Shown piece after piece: positions 20,818 to 31,043 of a DNA stretch of 64,000 bases. The notes under the pieces were generated by a model. That model was not told the origin of the DNA. It was given only the letters and a program-made list of their open reading frames with translations, and did not search any database. The stretch is from the NCBI RefSeq assembly GCF_004799515.1, contig NZ_SSMX01000036.1, positions 87,909 to 151,908 of the forward strand, in the 5' to 3' direction. This stretch comes from Phenylobacterium sp. (GTDB lineage: Bacteria > Pseudomonadota > Alphaproteobacteria > Caulobacterales > Caulobacteraceae). A program made the translations under genes and the position numbers. How positions within the stretch are numbered: the first letter of the stretch is position 1; each line of letters begins with the position of its first letter.

Positions 20818-21537
20818 ATGCCGGATGGCCAGCCGCGCTACAAACGCATCCTTCTGAAGCTTTCGGGAGAAGCGGGTGTCGGCGGCGACGGGTTCGGCAT
20901 CGATCCCAAGACCATCCAGGCGGTCTGCGAGGACATCGCCCAGGTGGTGCACGCCGGCGTCCAGGTCTGCCTGGTGGTGGGTGGCGGCAACATCTTCCGC
21001 GGGGCCGCTTTGGCCGAGAGCGGCATGGAGCGGGCCAGCGCCGACTATGTGGGCATGCTGGCGACCGTCATGAACGCGCTCGCCCTGCAGGCCAGCCTTG
21101 AGAAGATCGGCGTCTACACCCGCGTCCAGTCGGCCATCCCGATGGACTCGGTCTGCGAGCCCTACATTCGCCGCCGCGCCCTGCGGCACCTGGAGAAGGG
21201 GCGGGTGGTGATCTTCGCCGCCGGCCTGGGCGCGCCCTACTTCACCACCGATACGCCCGCGGCCCTGCGCGCCACCGAGATGGGCTGCGACGCCCTCCTG
21301 AAGGGCACCAGCGTCGACGGCGTCTACACCGCCGACCCCAAGAAGGACTCGACCGCCCAGCGCTATGAGACCCTCTCCTACCAGGACGTGCTGGCCAAGG
21401 ACCTGCGGGTCATGGACGCCTCAGCGGTGAGTCTGATGCGCGACAATCACATCCCGATCGTGGTGTTTTCGATCCGCGAGCGGGGCAATCTGCTGCGGGT
21501 GGTGAAGGGCGAGGGTGTCTTCACAACGATCGCCTAG
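20818..21537 (+). CDS. pyrH: Uridylate kinase
   Basis: The 239-residue UMP kinase phosphorylates UMP to UDP, feeding pyrimidine nucleotide and envelope sugar synthesis. Visible motifs are [16 protein letters not shown] at the N-terminus, [10 protein letters not shown], and [16 protein letters not shown]. It is a hexameric amino-acid-kinase-fold enzyme. It lies 31 bases before frr in the standard order. Confidence 0.97.
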   Translation: MPDGQPRYKRILLKLSGEAGVGGDGFGIDPKTIQAVCEDIAQVVHAGVQVCLVVGGGNIFRGAALAESGMERASADYVGMLATVMNALALQASLEKIGVYTRVQSAIPMDSVCEPYIRRRALRHLEKGRVVIFAAGLGAPYFTTDTPAALRATEMGCDALLKGTSVDGVYTADPKKDSTAQRYETLSYQDVLAKDLRVMDASAVSLMRDNHIPIVVFSIRERGNLLRVVKGEGVFTTIA

Positions 21538-21568
21538 CGCCCGCCGGCCGCGACGAGGAGGAAACGAC

Positions 21569-22135
21569 ATGGCGACTGTGGAAAAGCCGGTGCTGGCCAA
21601 GTACCGCGACCGAATGGACAAGGCGGTCGCCGCCTTGAAGGAGGAATTCGGCAGCCTGCGCACGGGCCGCGCCTCGGCCAGCCTGCTCGACCAGGTGTCG
21701 GTGGACGCCTATGGCTCCACCATGCCGATCACCCAGGTGGGCGCGATCTCGGTGCCCGAGCCCCGGATGATCACCGTCAACGTCTGGGACAAGGCCCTGG
21801 TGATCGCCGTGGAGAAGGCGATCCGCTCGGCCGGCCTGGGCCTCAATCCGGTGACCGACGGCCAGAACCTGCGCATCCCGATCCCGCCGCTCACCGAAGA
21901 GCGCCGCAAGGACCTGGTGAAGATCGCCGGCAAGTACGCCGAGCAGCAGCGCATCGCCGTGCGCAACATCCGCCGTGACGCCAACGAAGACCTGCGCGCC
22001 GCCGAGAAGGCCAACGTCATCAGCCAGGACGAGGAGAAGCGCATGGAGACCGAGGTCCAGAAGCTGACCGATGAGGCAATCAAGCGCGTGGACGAAGCCT
22101 TGAAAATCAAAGAACAAGAGATCATGCACGTTTAG
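21569..22135 (+). CDS. frr: Ribosome recycling factor
   Basis: The 188-residue protein splits post-termination ribosomes together with EF-G. It shows [31 protein letters not shown] and [16 protein letters not shown], the family's three-helix bundle core. I start at ATG 21569, which has GAGGAGG upstream; the track's 21515 start overlaps pyrH and adds 18 unrelated residues. Confidence 0.96.
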   Translation: MATVEKPVLAKYRDRMDKAVAALKEEFGSLRTGRASASLLDQVSVDAYGSTMPITQVGAISVPEPRMITVNVWDKALVIAVEKAIRSAGLGLNPVTDGQNLRIPIPPLTEERRKDLVKIAGKYAEQQRIAVRNIRRDANEDLRAAEKANVISQDEEKRMETEVQKLTDEAIKRVDEALKIKEQEIMHV

Positions 22136-22190
22136 CCCGGGGGTCGGGTTGAACGGGCGCCTGGACGCCGCAAGGACGCATATCCCTTTC

Positions 22191-22964
22191 ATGGCCGCTG
22201 CAGAGACCACGTCAGCGACGTCGGCGCCTGATCCGGACGGACAGGCCGGACTGCACGTGGCCATCGTCATGGACGGCAACGGCCGCTGGGCCAAGCGCCG
22301 GGGCCTGCCGCGCACCGTGGGCCACCAGGCCGGCGCCGAGGCGCTGAAGCGGATCGTGCAGGCCGCGCCGGACCTCGGCATCCGTTGGCTGACGGTGTTC
22401 GGCTTCTCGACCGAGAACTGGAGCCGGCCGGTGGCCGAAGTGGCCGAGCTGATGGCCCTGCCGCAGCGTTATTTCCGCAGCGACCTGCCGAGGCTGGAGC
22501 GCGAAGGCGTCCGCGTGCGGGTGATCGGCCGCGAGGGTGGGCTGTCGCGCGACCTCCTGGCCATGTGCCGCGAAGCCGAGGCGCGCACGGCGCACAACAA
22601 GTCCCTGTTCCTGACCATCGCCTTCAACTACGGCGGACAGGCCGATATCGCCGACGCCGCGCGCCGCTTCGCCGAAGAGGTCGCCGCCGGCCGCGCCAAG
22701 CCGTCGGACCTTGACGAGGCGGCCTTCGCCGGGCGGCTCTCCACCGCCGGTCTGCCGCCGCCGGACCTGATCGTGCGGCCCTCCGGCGAGCAGCGGCTGT
22801 CGAATTTCGTGCTCTGGGAGGCGGCTTACGCCGAGTTCGTCTTCCAGGACGTGCTGTGGCCGGACTATGCGCCGGAACACCTGAAGGCCGCCATCGCCGA
22901 GTATCACACGCGGGATCGCCGGTATGGCGCTGTCATCGCCGATGATGTCCTTGCCGCAGGCTAG
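22191..22964 (+). CDS. uppS: Undecaprenyl diphosphate synthase
   Basis: The 257-residue cis-prenyltransferase makes C55-PP, the lipid carrier for peptidoglycan. The catalytic HVAIVMDGNGRWAKRRGLPR is near residue 23, and the C-terminal VRPSGEQRLSNFVLWEAAYA is the second signature. I prefer ATG 22191 to the track's TTG 22149 because the extra residues are not family-like. It overlaps cdsA. Confidence 0.95.
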   Translation: MAAAETTSATSAPDPDGQAGLHVAIVMDGNGRWAKRRGLPRTVGHQAGAEALKRIVQAAPDLGIRWLTVFGFSTENWSRPVAEVAELMALPQRYFRSDLPRLEREGVRVRVIGREGGLSRDLLAMCREAEARTAHNKSLFLTIAFNYGGQADIADAARRFAEEVAAGRAKPSDLDEAAFAGRLSTAGLPPPDLIVRPSGEQRLSNFVLWEAAYAEFVFQDVLWPDYAPEHLKAAIAEYHTRDRRYGAVIADDVLAAG

Positions 22965-23808
22965 GCGCTTCGACTGGTCGAACCTGGGCCTGCGCGTCGC
23001 CTCTGGCTTCGTCCTGGTCCCGACGGCGCTCTACGCCACCCTGGGCCAGCACCAGCATTGGGCGCCGGCCCTGCAGGGCCGCCAGGAGGCCTTGCCCTAT
23101 CTGCTGCTGATCTCGGTGGGCGTGGCGCTCCTGGCCATCGAATGGGGCGGGATGAGCGCGCCCTACGCGCCGATCCGGGTCTCGGCCGCGGTCACCGCCG
23201 CGGTCCTGGCCGCCGTCTTCCTCGGCTACCGGGACCACTTCCTGCTGGCCTGGCTGGCGATCCCGGTGGGCGCGCTGGCCGCGGCCCTGGTGGCGCGCGG
23301 CGTGGCGGAGCGGCCGGCCGATGCGGCCTTCGGGGTGTTCTATGTGGCGCCGGCGGCGCTCTGCCTGGTGTGGCTGAGAGCCACCAACCAGGGCGTCTGG
23401 TGGACGCTGATGCTGTTTGCCTGCACCTGGGGCGCCGACATCGGAGCCTTCGCGGTGGGCAGCGCGCTGAAGGGACCGAAGCTGTGGCCGCGTTTTTCGC
23501 CCAACAAGACCTGGTCGGGGTTCATCGGCGGCCTTATCACCGCCATGGGCGCGGGCGCCCTGATGGCCTCCTTGCCCTATTTCCAGCTCAGCCTGTGGGC
23601 CGCGGCCTTCATCGGCCTGGCGGTGGGCCTGGCGACCATGGCGGGCGACCTTTGGGAATCGGCGCTGAAACGCCGGTTCGGGGTTAAGGATTCGGGGGAT
23701 ATCATACCGGGCCACGGCGGCCTTCTGGACCGGGTCGACGGACTGATGTTCGCCGTCGTGGCCATGGCCGCCGCGCGTCTCGCCAACCATCTGGGGTGGG
23801 GACATTGA
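22924..23808 (+). CDS. cdsA: Phosphatidate cytidylyltransferase
   Basis: The 294-residue polytopic inner membrane enzyme makes CDP-diacylglycerol, the precursor of all phospholipids. About seven spans are visible. The C-terminal signature [20 protein letters not shown] followed by GLLDRVDG is intact. The start may be ATG 22924 or one of two ATGs at 22942 and 22945; each overlaps the end of uppS. Confidence 0.95.
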   Translation: MALSSPMMSLPQARRFDWSNLGLRVASGFVLVPTALYATLGQHQHWAPALQGRQEALPYLLLISVGVALLAIEWGGMSAPYAPIRVSAAVTAAVLAAVFLGYRDHFLLAWLAIPVGALAAALVARGVAERPADAAFGVFYVAPAALCLVWLRATNQGVWWTLMLFACTWGADIGAFAVGSALKGPKLWPRFSPNKTWSGFIGGLITAMGAGALMASLPYFQLSLWAAAFIGLAVGLATMAGDLWESALKRRFGVKDSGDIIPGHGGLLDRVDGLMFAVVAMAAARLANHLGWGH

Positions 23809-25001
23809 GTTTGCCGCGTAAGGTCAGCGTCCTGGGCTCGACCGGCTCGATCGGGGTCTCGACCCTCGACGTGCTGCATCAGGCCAAGGCCGATATCGAA
23901 GTCGTGGCGCTCGCCGCCGGGCGCAACGTCGCGCGGCTGGCCGAGCAGGCCCTGCGCTGGCGGCCGCAGCTCACCGTCATCCAGGACGAGACCTTGCTGC
24001 CGGAGCTGCGGGAGCGGCTCGCGGGATCCGGCCTGGCGACGGCCGCCGGGGTCCAGGCGGTGACCGACGCCGCCGCCCTCGACGCCCAGTGGGTGATGTC
24101 GGCCATCGTCGGTTTCGCAGGCCTGGCTCCGACCCTGGCCGCGGCGCGGGCCGGGACCATCGTCGCCTTGGCCAACAAGGAAAGCCTGATCTGCGCCGGA
24201 CCGCAGCTCCTGCGCACCGCCAAGCTGGCGGGCGGGACGGTGATCCCGGTGGACTCCGAGCATTCGGCGATCTTCCAGGTGCTGGAGCCCGCCAACGCCG
24301 GCCGGGTGGCCCGGCTGATCCTCACCGCCTCCGGCGGGCCGTTCCGCGGCTGGACCCGCGAGCAGATGGCCCGCGCCACCCGCGAACAGGCGCTCAACCA
24401 CCCCAACTGGAGCATGGGGGCCAAGATCACCATCGATTCGGCCACCATGATGAACAAGGGCCTGGAGGTCATCGAGGCGGCCTACCTGTTCGCCATGCCG
24501 CCCGAGAAGGTCGACGTGGTGATCCACCCGCAGTCCATCGTCCACTCCCTGGTGGAGTACACGGATGGCTCGACGCTCGCCCAGCTCGGCCCGCCGGACA
24601 TGCGCGCGCCCATCGCCTGCGCCTTCGCCTGGCCTGAGCGGCTGTCGTGGCCGGCCCAGAAGCTGGACCTGGCCCGCGTCAGCCCGCTGACCTTCGAGGA
24701 CCCCGATCCGGAGCGCTTCCCGGCCCTGCGAATCGCCAAGCAGGCCCTGACCGCCGGCGGGGCCGCGCCGGCGGCCATGAACGGGGCCGACGAGGTGGCC
24801 GTGGCCGCCTTCCTGGCCGGGCGCATCGGGTTCCTTGATGTTGCCGCAACTGTCGAGGAAACCCTGGCGCGGATGGATCGCCAGAACCTGCTTCGGCCGC
24901 CCGAGAACGACCCGGTCGAGGCCGCGCGCATCACCGATGCGACCGCGCGCCGCGTGGCGGACGAGGTGGTAAGCGGCCTTATGGCTCCGGCCCACGCATG
25001 A
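23796..25001 (+). CDS. dxr: 1-deoxy-D-xylulose 5-phosphate reductoisomerase
   Basis: The enzyme of about 400 residues performs the second, committed step of the MEP isoprenoid pathway using NADPH. It shows the Rossmann start [18 protein letters not shown], the flexible-loop region [18 protein letters not shown] with metal-binding residues, and SEHSAIFQ. The start is GTG 23796 or TTG 23805; both overlap the end of cdsA. Its product line feeds UppS, two genes upstream. Confidence 0.96.
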   Translation: MGTLSLPRKVSVLGSTGSIGVSTLDVLHQAKADIEVVALAAGRNVARLAEQALRWRPQLTVIQDETLLPELRERLAGSGLATAAGVQAVTDAAALDAQWVMSAIVGFAGLAPTLAAARAGTIVALANKESLICAGPQLLRTAKLAGGTVIPVDSEHSAIFQVLEPANAGRVARLILTASGGPFRGWTREQMARATREQALNHPNWSMGAKITIDSATMMNKGLEVIEAAYLFAMPPEKVDVVIHPQSIVHSLVEYTDGSTLAQLGPPDMRAPIACAFAWPERLSWPAQKLDLARVSPLTFEDPDPERFPALRIAKQALTAGGAAPAAMNGADEVAVAAFLAGRIGFLDVAATVEETLARMDRQNLLRPPENDPVEAARITDATARRVADEVVSGLMAPAHA

Positions 25002-25038
25002 CGCGCTCGGGGGAATCGCTGGGAGGGATGGACGGCCG

Positions 25039-26256
25039 ATGATCGGTTTGCTGCCGAACCTGCTGTTCTACATCGTGCCCTTCCTGGTCGTGGTGGGCGT
25101 GGTGGTCACGGTGCATGAGTTCGGCCACTTCCTGGCCGGCAAGGCGACCGGGACCAAGATCGACCAGTTCTCCATCGGCTTCGGCAAGGCCATCGCTCAC
25201 TGGACCGACAAGTCGGGAGTGGAATGGCGCCTTGGCTGGCTGCCGATCGGCGGCTTCGTCCGCTTCGCCGGCGACGACAACGCCGCCAGCGTCCCCGACA
25301 CCGACGACCTGGACTCCTTGCGCCGCGAGGTGCTGGCCCGCGAGGGGCCGGAGGCGCTGTCGCGGTACTATCACTTCAAGCCGATCTGGCAGCGGGCGGT
25401 GATCAGCGCGGCGGGGCCGGTGGCGAACTTCGTGCTGTCCATCGCCATCTTCGCCGGCCTCGCGATGCTCCTGGGCGAGCCGATCACGGCGGCGCGGGTC
25501 GCCAGGGTGCTGCCCAACACGCCGGCGGCGCGCGGCGGCTTCGAGCCCAACGACGTGATCGTGCAGGCCGACGGCAAGCCGGTGAAGTCGTTCGAGGCCG
25601 TCAAGCAGCTGGTGATCCTGCGCTCCGGGGTGCCGATCACCTTCGTGGTCGACCGCGGGGCGGGGCAGGCGGTGCTGACGGTGACGCCGGTGCGCGGCGA
25701 CGTCACCGATGCGGTGGGCCATGTGCATCGCCTGGGCACCATCGGCGTCGCCTTCGCCGATCTGCCGCAGGACCGCAAAACTGTCCGCTACAGCCCCGTG
25801 CAGGCCCTGGGGGTTGGCGTCGGCAAGACCTTCGATGTGGTCCAGACCACGGTCTATTACATCGGCCGGATGGTCTCGGGACACGAGACCGCCGACCAGC
25901 TCTCCGGCCCGCTGGGTATGGCCCAGATATCCGGCGACCTCGCCAAACAGACCGCCGACGTCTCCAAGGACGCGGCCAGCTTCGCGGTGAACGCCGCGCT
26001 GACCGCGCTCCTGCTGGTGGCCAACATCTCCGTCGGCATCGGATTCCTCAACCTGATGCCTATCCCGGTGTTGGATGGAGGCCATCTATTGTTCTATGCC
26101 TACGAAGCCGTTGCGCGGCGCCCACTTGCTGCCAAGGTTCAGGCGGCAGGGTATCGCGTGGGCCTTGCGCTAGTTCTCGGATTGATGTTGTTCGCGACCT
26201 GGAACGATCTGCAGCGCCTGCGTGTGTTCAATTTCATCGGCGGTCTATTCTCCTGA
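25039..26256 (+). CDS. rseP: RIP metalloprotease RseP (MmpA)
   Basis: The 405-residue site-2 protease cleaves membrane-embedded substrates. The zinc motif HEFGH is at about residues 26-30, a PDZ domain follows from about 150 (NDVIVQADGKPVKSFEAVKQ), and the second metal site is in NLMPIPVLDGGH. In Caulobacter the orthologue MmpA takes part in polar organelle protein turnover and stress signalling. GGGAGGG lies upstream of the ATG. It is followed closely by bamA. Confidence 0.95.
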   Translation: MIGLLPNLLFYIVPFLVVVGVVVTVHEFGHFLAGKATGTKIDQFSIGFGKAIAHWTDKSGVEWRLGWLPIGGFVRFAGDDNAASVPDTDDLDSLRREVLAREGPEALSRYYHFKPIWQRAVISAAGPVANFVLSIAIFAGLAMLLGEPITAARVARVLPNTPAARGGFEPNDVIVQADGKPVKSFEAVKQLVILRSGVPITFVVDRGAGQAVLTVTPVRGDVTDAVGHVHRLGTIGVAFADLPQDRKTVRYSPVQALGVGVGKTFDVVQTTVYYIGRMVSGHETADQLSGPLGMAQISGDLAKQTADVSKDAASFAVNAALTALLLVANISVGIGFLNLMPIPVLDGGHLLFYAYEAVARRPLAAKVQAAGYRVGLALVLGLMLFATWNDLQRLRVFNFIGGLFS

Positions 26257-26285
26257 CCCCCGACTTTTCCTCAACGGCTGATTCG

Positions 26286-28793
26286 ATGCACAGACACCGC
26301 GCCCGTAGCGCTGCGCTAGTTTCCGGTCTTGCCGGTCTTATGGCGACGACCGCACTGGCCACGCCAGGCCTGGCGTTTGCGCAAGCTCCGCCAGCGCCTG
26401 CGTCCGGCGCCCCTGCGCCCGCCGCACCGGCTCCTGGAGCGCCCGCGCCTGGGGCCGCGGCGCCCGCGCCGGCCCCCGGGCCGCGGCTGACGGCCAACAC
26501 CCAGACCGGCGTGGTCCAGCGCTTCGTGGTGCGCGGCAACGAGCGCATCGAGCCGACCACGGTGATCTCCTACCTGCCGATGACGGTGGGCGAGACCATC
26601 GACCCGGCCAAGATCGACGCGGCGGAAAAGGCGCTGTTCCGCACGGACCTGTTCTCCGACGTGTCGATCGCCCTCGACACCAGCGGCGACCTGGTCGTCA
26701 CCGTGGCGGAAAACCCGATCATCAACCGGGTGCTGTTCGAGGGGAACAGCTCGATCAAGGAAGACAAGCTGAAGGACGAGGTGCTGGTCCGTCCGCGCGG
26801 CATCTTCACCCGCGCCAAGGCCCAGGCCGACGTGGGCCGCATCGTCGAACTCTACCGCCGCGCCGGCCGCATCTCGGCCAATGTGACGCCGCAGATCGTC
26901 GAGCTTCCGCAAAAGCGCGTGGACCTGATCTTCAAGATCGATGAAGGTCCGAAGAGCGGCGTGCTGCGGGTCAACTTCCTGGGCAACCACGCCTTCACGG
27001 ACGACGACCTGCGCAGCGTGGTCGTGACCGAGCAGAGCCACTGGTACAAGTTCTTCTCGTCGAACAGCAACTACGACCCGGATCGGTTGGAGTACGACAA
27101 GGAGCAACTGCGCAAATACTACCGAAACCGCGGCTTCTATGACTTCCGCGTGATCTCGGCGGTGGCGGAGCTGTCACCCGACAAGAACGGTTTCGTCCTC
27201 ACCTATACGGTGGAGGAGGGGCCCGAGTACAAATTCGGCAAGATCAGCGTCGAAACGGACCTGAAGAAACTCGACAAGAACGTCCTCGAAGCCCTGGTGC
27301 CCGTGCACCGCGGCGACATCTATCAGGACGAGAAGATCGAGCAGGCCACCGACGCGCTGACCTTCGCGGCCGGCGCGGCCGGCTTCGCCTTCGTGGACGT
27401 GCGGCCGCGCTACACCGCCAACCGCGCCAAGGGCACGGTGGACGTCACCTTCGACGTGAAGGAAGGCCCGCGGGTCTACGTGGACCGCATCGACATCGTC
27501 GGCAACACGCGGACCCTGGACTACGTGATCCGCCGCGAGATGAACGTCTCAGAAGGCGACGCCTACAACCGCGTGCTGGTCGACCGTTCGAAGAACCAGA
27601 TCCGGGCGCTGGGTTACTTCAAGGACGTCGACATCACCGAGATCCCCGGCTCGGCCCCGGACCGCACCGGCCTGCAGGTGAAGGTCACCGAGCAGCCCAC
27701 CGGCGAGCTGTCGTTCAGCGCGGGCTATTCCTCCGTCGACCAACTGGTCGTCGACCTGGGCGTCACCGAGCGCAACTTCCGCGGCCGCGGCGAAGACCTG
27801 CGCGCGCGCATCTCCATCGGCTCGATCCGCCAGTCGATCGACCTCGGCTTCACCGAACCCCACTGGCTGGGCCGCAATCTCTCGGCCGGCGTCGATCTCT
27901 ATCTCTACAAGTACGACCTGACGCAGTTCTCCGCCTACAAGCAGGCGACGATCGGCATGGGTTACCACATCAACTTCCCGCTCAGCCTGAACTCGATCGG
28001 CACCCTGCGCTACACCCTGAAGAACGACGACGTGCAGATCGACCCGTCGTTCTGCGACCCGTCGGTGCAGGTCATCTCGGTGGCGCTCTGCGACCAGCGC
28101 GGCTCGTTCCTGACGTCGTCGGTGGGCTACGGCTACCGCCTCGATCACCGCAACGATCCGCAGAACCCGACGCGCGGCTATTACGTCCAGCTCAACCAGG
28201 ACATCGCCGGCCTGGGCGGCGACGTGCGCTACGTGAAGTCCGAAGGCGAGTTCGGCTGGTATCACGGCTTCAACAAGACCTACATCCTCAGCATCACCGG
28301 GTCGGCCGGCGACGTGGAAGGCTGGGGCGGCGACCACGTGCGGATCAACGACCGCTTCTACAAGGGCGGCAACAGCTTCCCGGGCTTCCAGGTCGCCGGC
28401 ATCGGCCCGCGCGACCTGACCCTCGAGGCGGAGAACGGCGGCGTCGCGCAGAACAACGCCCTGGGCGGCAAGGCCTACGCCATCGCCTCGGCGGAACTGA
28501 CCGTTCCGACCTTCCTGCCCGAACAGTACGGCATCAAGGCCGCGCTCTTCACCTACGTCGGCACCGCCGGCCTGCTCGACAACTTCGACAAGTCGACCAC
28601 GGACCCCACGACGGGCCTGCCGGTCAAGAACCCGGAGATCCAGGACGGCCTCGGCCTGCGCGCATCCGCCGGCTTGAGCGTCCGCTGGAAGTCGCCCATG
28701 GGTCCGATCCAGTTCGACTTCAGCCAGATCCTGAAAAAAGAACCCTACGACCAAACCGAACTCTTCCGGTTCTCAACCGCAACACGTTTCTAG
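26286..28793 (+). CDS. bamA: Outer membrane protein assembly factor BamA
   Basis: The 835-residue Omp85 protein inserts beta-barrels in the outer membrane. A signal peptide (to about residue 33, LAFAQA) is followed by a Pro/Ala-rich linker of about 40 residues, five POTRA domains starting at VVQRFVVRGNERIEP, and a C-terminal barrel ending in Phe (FRFSTATRF). The track frame starts far upstream at 25224 in a shadow of rseP; ATG 26286 is the start with the signal peptide. It is co-directional with rseP and skp. Confidence 0.97.
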   Translation: MHRHRARSAALVSGLAGLMATTALATPGLAFAQAPPAPASGAPAPAAPAPGAPAPGAAAPAPAPGPRLTANTQTGVVQRFVVRGNERIEPTTVISYLPMTVGETIDPAKIDAAEKALFRTDLFSDVSIALDTSGDLVVTVAENPIINRVLFEGNSSIKEDKLKDEVLVRPRGIFTRAKAQADVGRIVELYRRAGRISANVTPQIVELPQKRVDLIFKIDEGPKSGVLRVNFLGNHAFTDDDLRSVVVTEQSHWYKFFSSNSNYDPDRLEYDKEQLRKYYRNRGFYDFRVISAVAELSPDKNGFVLTYTVEEGPEYKFGKISVETDLKKLDKNVLEALVPVHRGDIYQDEKIEQATDALTFAAGAAGFAFVDVRPRYTANRAKGTVDVTFDVKEGPRVYVDRIDIVGNTRTLDYVIRREMNVSEGDAYNRVLVDRSKNQIRALGYFKDVDITEIPGSAPDRTGLQVKVTEQPTGELSFSAGYSSVDQLVVDLGVTERNFRGRGEDLRARISIGSIRQSIDLGFTEPHWLGRNLSAGVDLYLYKYDLTQFSAYKQATIGMGYHINFPLSLNSIGTLRYTLKNDDVQIDPSFCDPSVQVISVALCDQRGSFLTSSVGYGYRLDHRNDPQNPTRGYYVQLNQDIAGLGGDVRYVKSEGEFGWYHGFNKTYILSITGSAGDVEGWGGDHVRINDRFYKGGNSFPGFQVAGIGPRDLTLEAENGGVAQNNALGGKAYAIASAELTVPTFLPEQYGIKAALFTYVGTAGLLDNFDKSTTDPTTGLPVKNPEIQDGLGLRASAGLSVRWKSPMGPIQFDFSQILKKEPYDQTELFRFSTATRF

Positions 28794-28800
28794 GACGAAC

Positions 28801-29487
28801 ATGACCGCCAAGACTTTCGCCGCCGGCCTCTGCGCCGCCGCCGTCGCCGTTTCGGGCTCCAGCGCCTTCGCCCAAGCCCCCGCGGCCGCGCCGGCCGCCC
28901 AGCCCGTGACCCACGGACCGCCGCTCACGGGCGTCTGCATCTTCTCCTTCGAGAACGCCATCGCCATGTCGAAGGTCGGTCAGTACGTCGACGGGCGCAT
29001 GAAGCAGATCGTCAGCCAGACCAACGCCGAGCTGACGGGCGAGAAGACCACCATCGACACCGACGCCAAGGCGCTCGACGCGCGCCGGGCCACCCTCGAC
29101 CAGGGCACGCTGGAACAGCAGGCCGCCCAGCTGCAGGTCCGCGCCAACGCCCTGCAGCGCAAGGCCCAGCTGCGCGACCGTGAGATCCAGGCTACCGAAC
29201 AGAAGGCCGTCTCGCGCATCAGCCAGGAGATGGAGCCCTACATCCGCGCCGCCTATCAGCAGAAGACGTGCAGCATCCTCCTGCAGCGCAATTCGGTGAT
29301 CATCGGCAACCCGGCCATGGACATCACCCAGGCGGTCGTCACCGGCATCGACGGCAAGATGACCCAGTTCGCCTTCGACCGCGAACGCCTCGACCAGCCG
29401 GGCGCCACGGCCCCGGGCGGCGCGCCGGCCATCGTCCAGACGCCCGGCGGCGCGACGCCGCGCCCGGCCGCCCCGACCAAGAAGTAA
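28801..29487 (+). CDS. OmpH/Skp family periplasmic chaperone
   Basis: The 228-residue protein has a signal peptide (cleavage after SSAFAQA) and an OmpH/Skp-type core: GVCIFSFENAIAMSKVGQYV, then a long coiled coil rich in Ala, Gln and Arg (about residues 60-160). A Pro/Ala-rich C-terminal tail follows. It is expected to hold unfolded outer membrane proteins for the BamA complex encoded seven bases upstream. Confidence 0.9.
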   Translation: MTAKTFAAGLCAAAVAVSGSSAFAQAPAAAPAAQPVTHGPPLTGVCIFSFENAIAMSKVGQYVDGRMKQIVSQTNAELTGEKTTIDTDAKALDARRATLDQGTLEQQAAQLQVRANALQRKAQLRDREIQATEQKAVSRISQEMEPYIRAAYQQKTCSILLQRNSVIIGNPAMDITQAVVTGIDGKMTQFAFDRERLDQPGATAPGGAPAIVQTPGGATPRPAAPTKK

Positions 29488-29523
29488 GGCCTAAGGGAAG
29501 ACGCGGGTCGCCGCACCTCAACC

Positions 29524-30567
29524 ATGCCCGATCCGCGCTTCTTCGAAGACCTCGGCCCCGTCACGCTTTCCGAACTCACGGCCCTGACGGGCGCCGAATT
29601 GGCCGATCCGACCACGGGCGCACGCCAGGTGCGGGCTGTCTCGATCCTCGACGGCGCCGGGCCTGAGACGATCACCTTCCTGAGCGACCGCAAGCGCCTG
29701 GACGACGCGCGGGTGACCGCCGCGGGCGCCTGCTTCGTCATTCCCGGCCATGTGGCCGCGCTGCCCGCGAATTGCGCGGCGCTGGTCGTGGCCGCGCCGC
29801 ACTTCGCCTACTCCACCGCCGCCCATCGCCTGCACCGGCCCCGGGTGCTGGGCTCGGGCGACAAGCCGATCTCGCCCCTGGCGCAGATCGAGCCGGACGT
29901 GCGGCTGAGCCCCGGGGTGGTGGTGGGCGCCGGCGCGCAGATCGGGCGCGGCAGCTATATTGGGCCCAACAGCGTCATCGGCCCCGGCGTCGCCATCGGC
30001 CGCGATTGCCAGATCGAGGCCAGCGTCAGCATCGGCTTCGCCCTGCTGGGCGACCGGGTGCAGATCCTGTCGGGCGCCAGGATCGGCGACGCCGGTTTCG
30101 GCGCGACGCCTGGACCGCAGGGGCTGATCAGCGTCCCTCAGCTCGGGCGGGTCATCCTGCAGGACGGCGTTTGCGTCGGCGCCAACAGCTGTATCGACCG
30201 CGGCGCCTTCGACGACACCTCCATCGGCGAGAACACCAAGATCGATAACCTGGTGCAGATTGGACACAATTGCCGCATTGGGCGTAACTGCGTCATGGCC
30301 GCCATGACGGGGATCTCCGGCAGCGTCACCATCGGTGACGGCGCCCAACTCGGGGGCGCGGTGGGGATCGCGGACCACCTGACGATCGGCGCGGGGGCGC
30401 GGATCGGCGCCCGCGGGGGCGTGATTTCGGATATACCGGCCGGCGAGACCTGGGGGGGCTTCCCGGCTCGGCCGATCCGCCAGTGGCTGCGGCGGGAAGC
30501 CTGGGTGGCGCGCCAGTCCGGTGACCCGCGGGGGGCTGCGTCCGGCGGCGCGAAAGAGGAGGGGTGA
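29524..30567 (+). CDS. lpxD: UDP-3-O-(3-hydroxyacyl)glucosamine N-acyltransferase
   Basis: The 347-residue enzyme adds the second acyl chain in lipid A synthesis. It has an N-terminal uridine-binding domain (VRAVSILDGAGPETITFLSD) and a left-handed beta-helix of hexapeptide repeats with the catalytic His in VQIGHNCRIGRN. The C-terminus overlaps fabZ by one base (TGATG), marking a translationally coupled lpx operon. Confidence 0.96.
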   Translation: MPDPRFFEDLGPVTLSELTALTGAELADPTTGARQVRAVSILDGAGPETITFLSDRKRLDDARVTAAGACFVIPGHVAALPANCAALVVAAPHFAYSTAAHRLHRPRVLGSGDKPISPLAQIEPDVRLSPGVVVGAGAQIGRGSYIGPNSVIGPGVAIGRDCQIEASVSIGFALLGDRVQILSGARIGDAGFGATPGPQGLISVPQLGRVILQDGVCVGANSCIDRGAFDDTSIGENTKIDNLVQIGHNCRIGRNCVMAAMTGISGSVTIGDGAQLGGAVGIADHLTIGAGARIGARGGVISDIPAGETWGGFPARPIRQWLRREAWVARQSGDPRGAASGGAKEEG

Positions 30568-31043
30568 TGGCTCAGAAAGCGCCAGTGAATGTCGATCCCA
30601 GCGTGATCGACATCAGTGAGATCATGGCGCGGATCCCGCACCGGATTCCCTTCCTGCTGGTGGACCGCTGCGAAGACTACGTCGCCAGCCAGTCGATCGT
30701 CGGGATCAAGTGCGTCACGGTCAACGAGCCGTTCTTCGCCGGGCACTTCCCAGACTATCCGGTGATGCCCGGCGTGCTGATCGTCGAAGCCATGGCCCAG
30801 ACCAGCGCGGTCCTGATGTCGAAGTCCCTGGAGGTCGACCCGAAGGGCAAGGCGATCTTCTTCATGTCCCTCGATAACTGCCGGTTCCGGGCGCCGGTGC
30901 GTCCAGGCATGGTCCTGCGCCTCGCCGTCGAGGTCACCCAGTCGCGCCGGGACATCTTCAAGTTCAAGGGCCGCGCCCTGGTGGACGACAAGGTCGCCGC
31001 CGAGGCGGAGTGGGCGGCCATGGTTGTGGACACCACCCGGTGA
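30567..31043 (+). CDS. fabZ: 3-hydroxyacyl-ACP dehydratase FabZ
   Basis: The 158-residue hot-dog-fold enzyme dehydrates beta-hydroxyacyl-ACP in fatty acid synthesis, competing with LpxA/LpxD for substrate. Catalytic residues are seen in [12 protein letters not shown] (His) and [20 protein letters not shown] (Glu). I use ATG 30567 rather than the GTG one codon earlier. It overlaps lpxD and lpxA on either side. Confidence 0.96.
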   Translation: MAQKAPVNVDPSVIDISEIMARIPHRIPFLLVDRCEDYVASQSIVGIKCVTVNEPFFAGHFPDYPVMPGVLIVEAMAQTSAVLMSKSLEVDPKGKAIFFMSLDNCRFRAPVRPGMVLRLAVEVTQSRRDIFKFKGRALVDDKVAAEAEWAAMVVDTTR

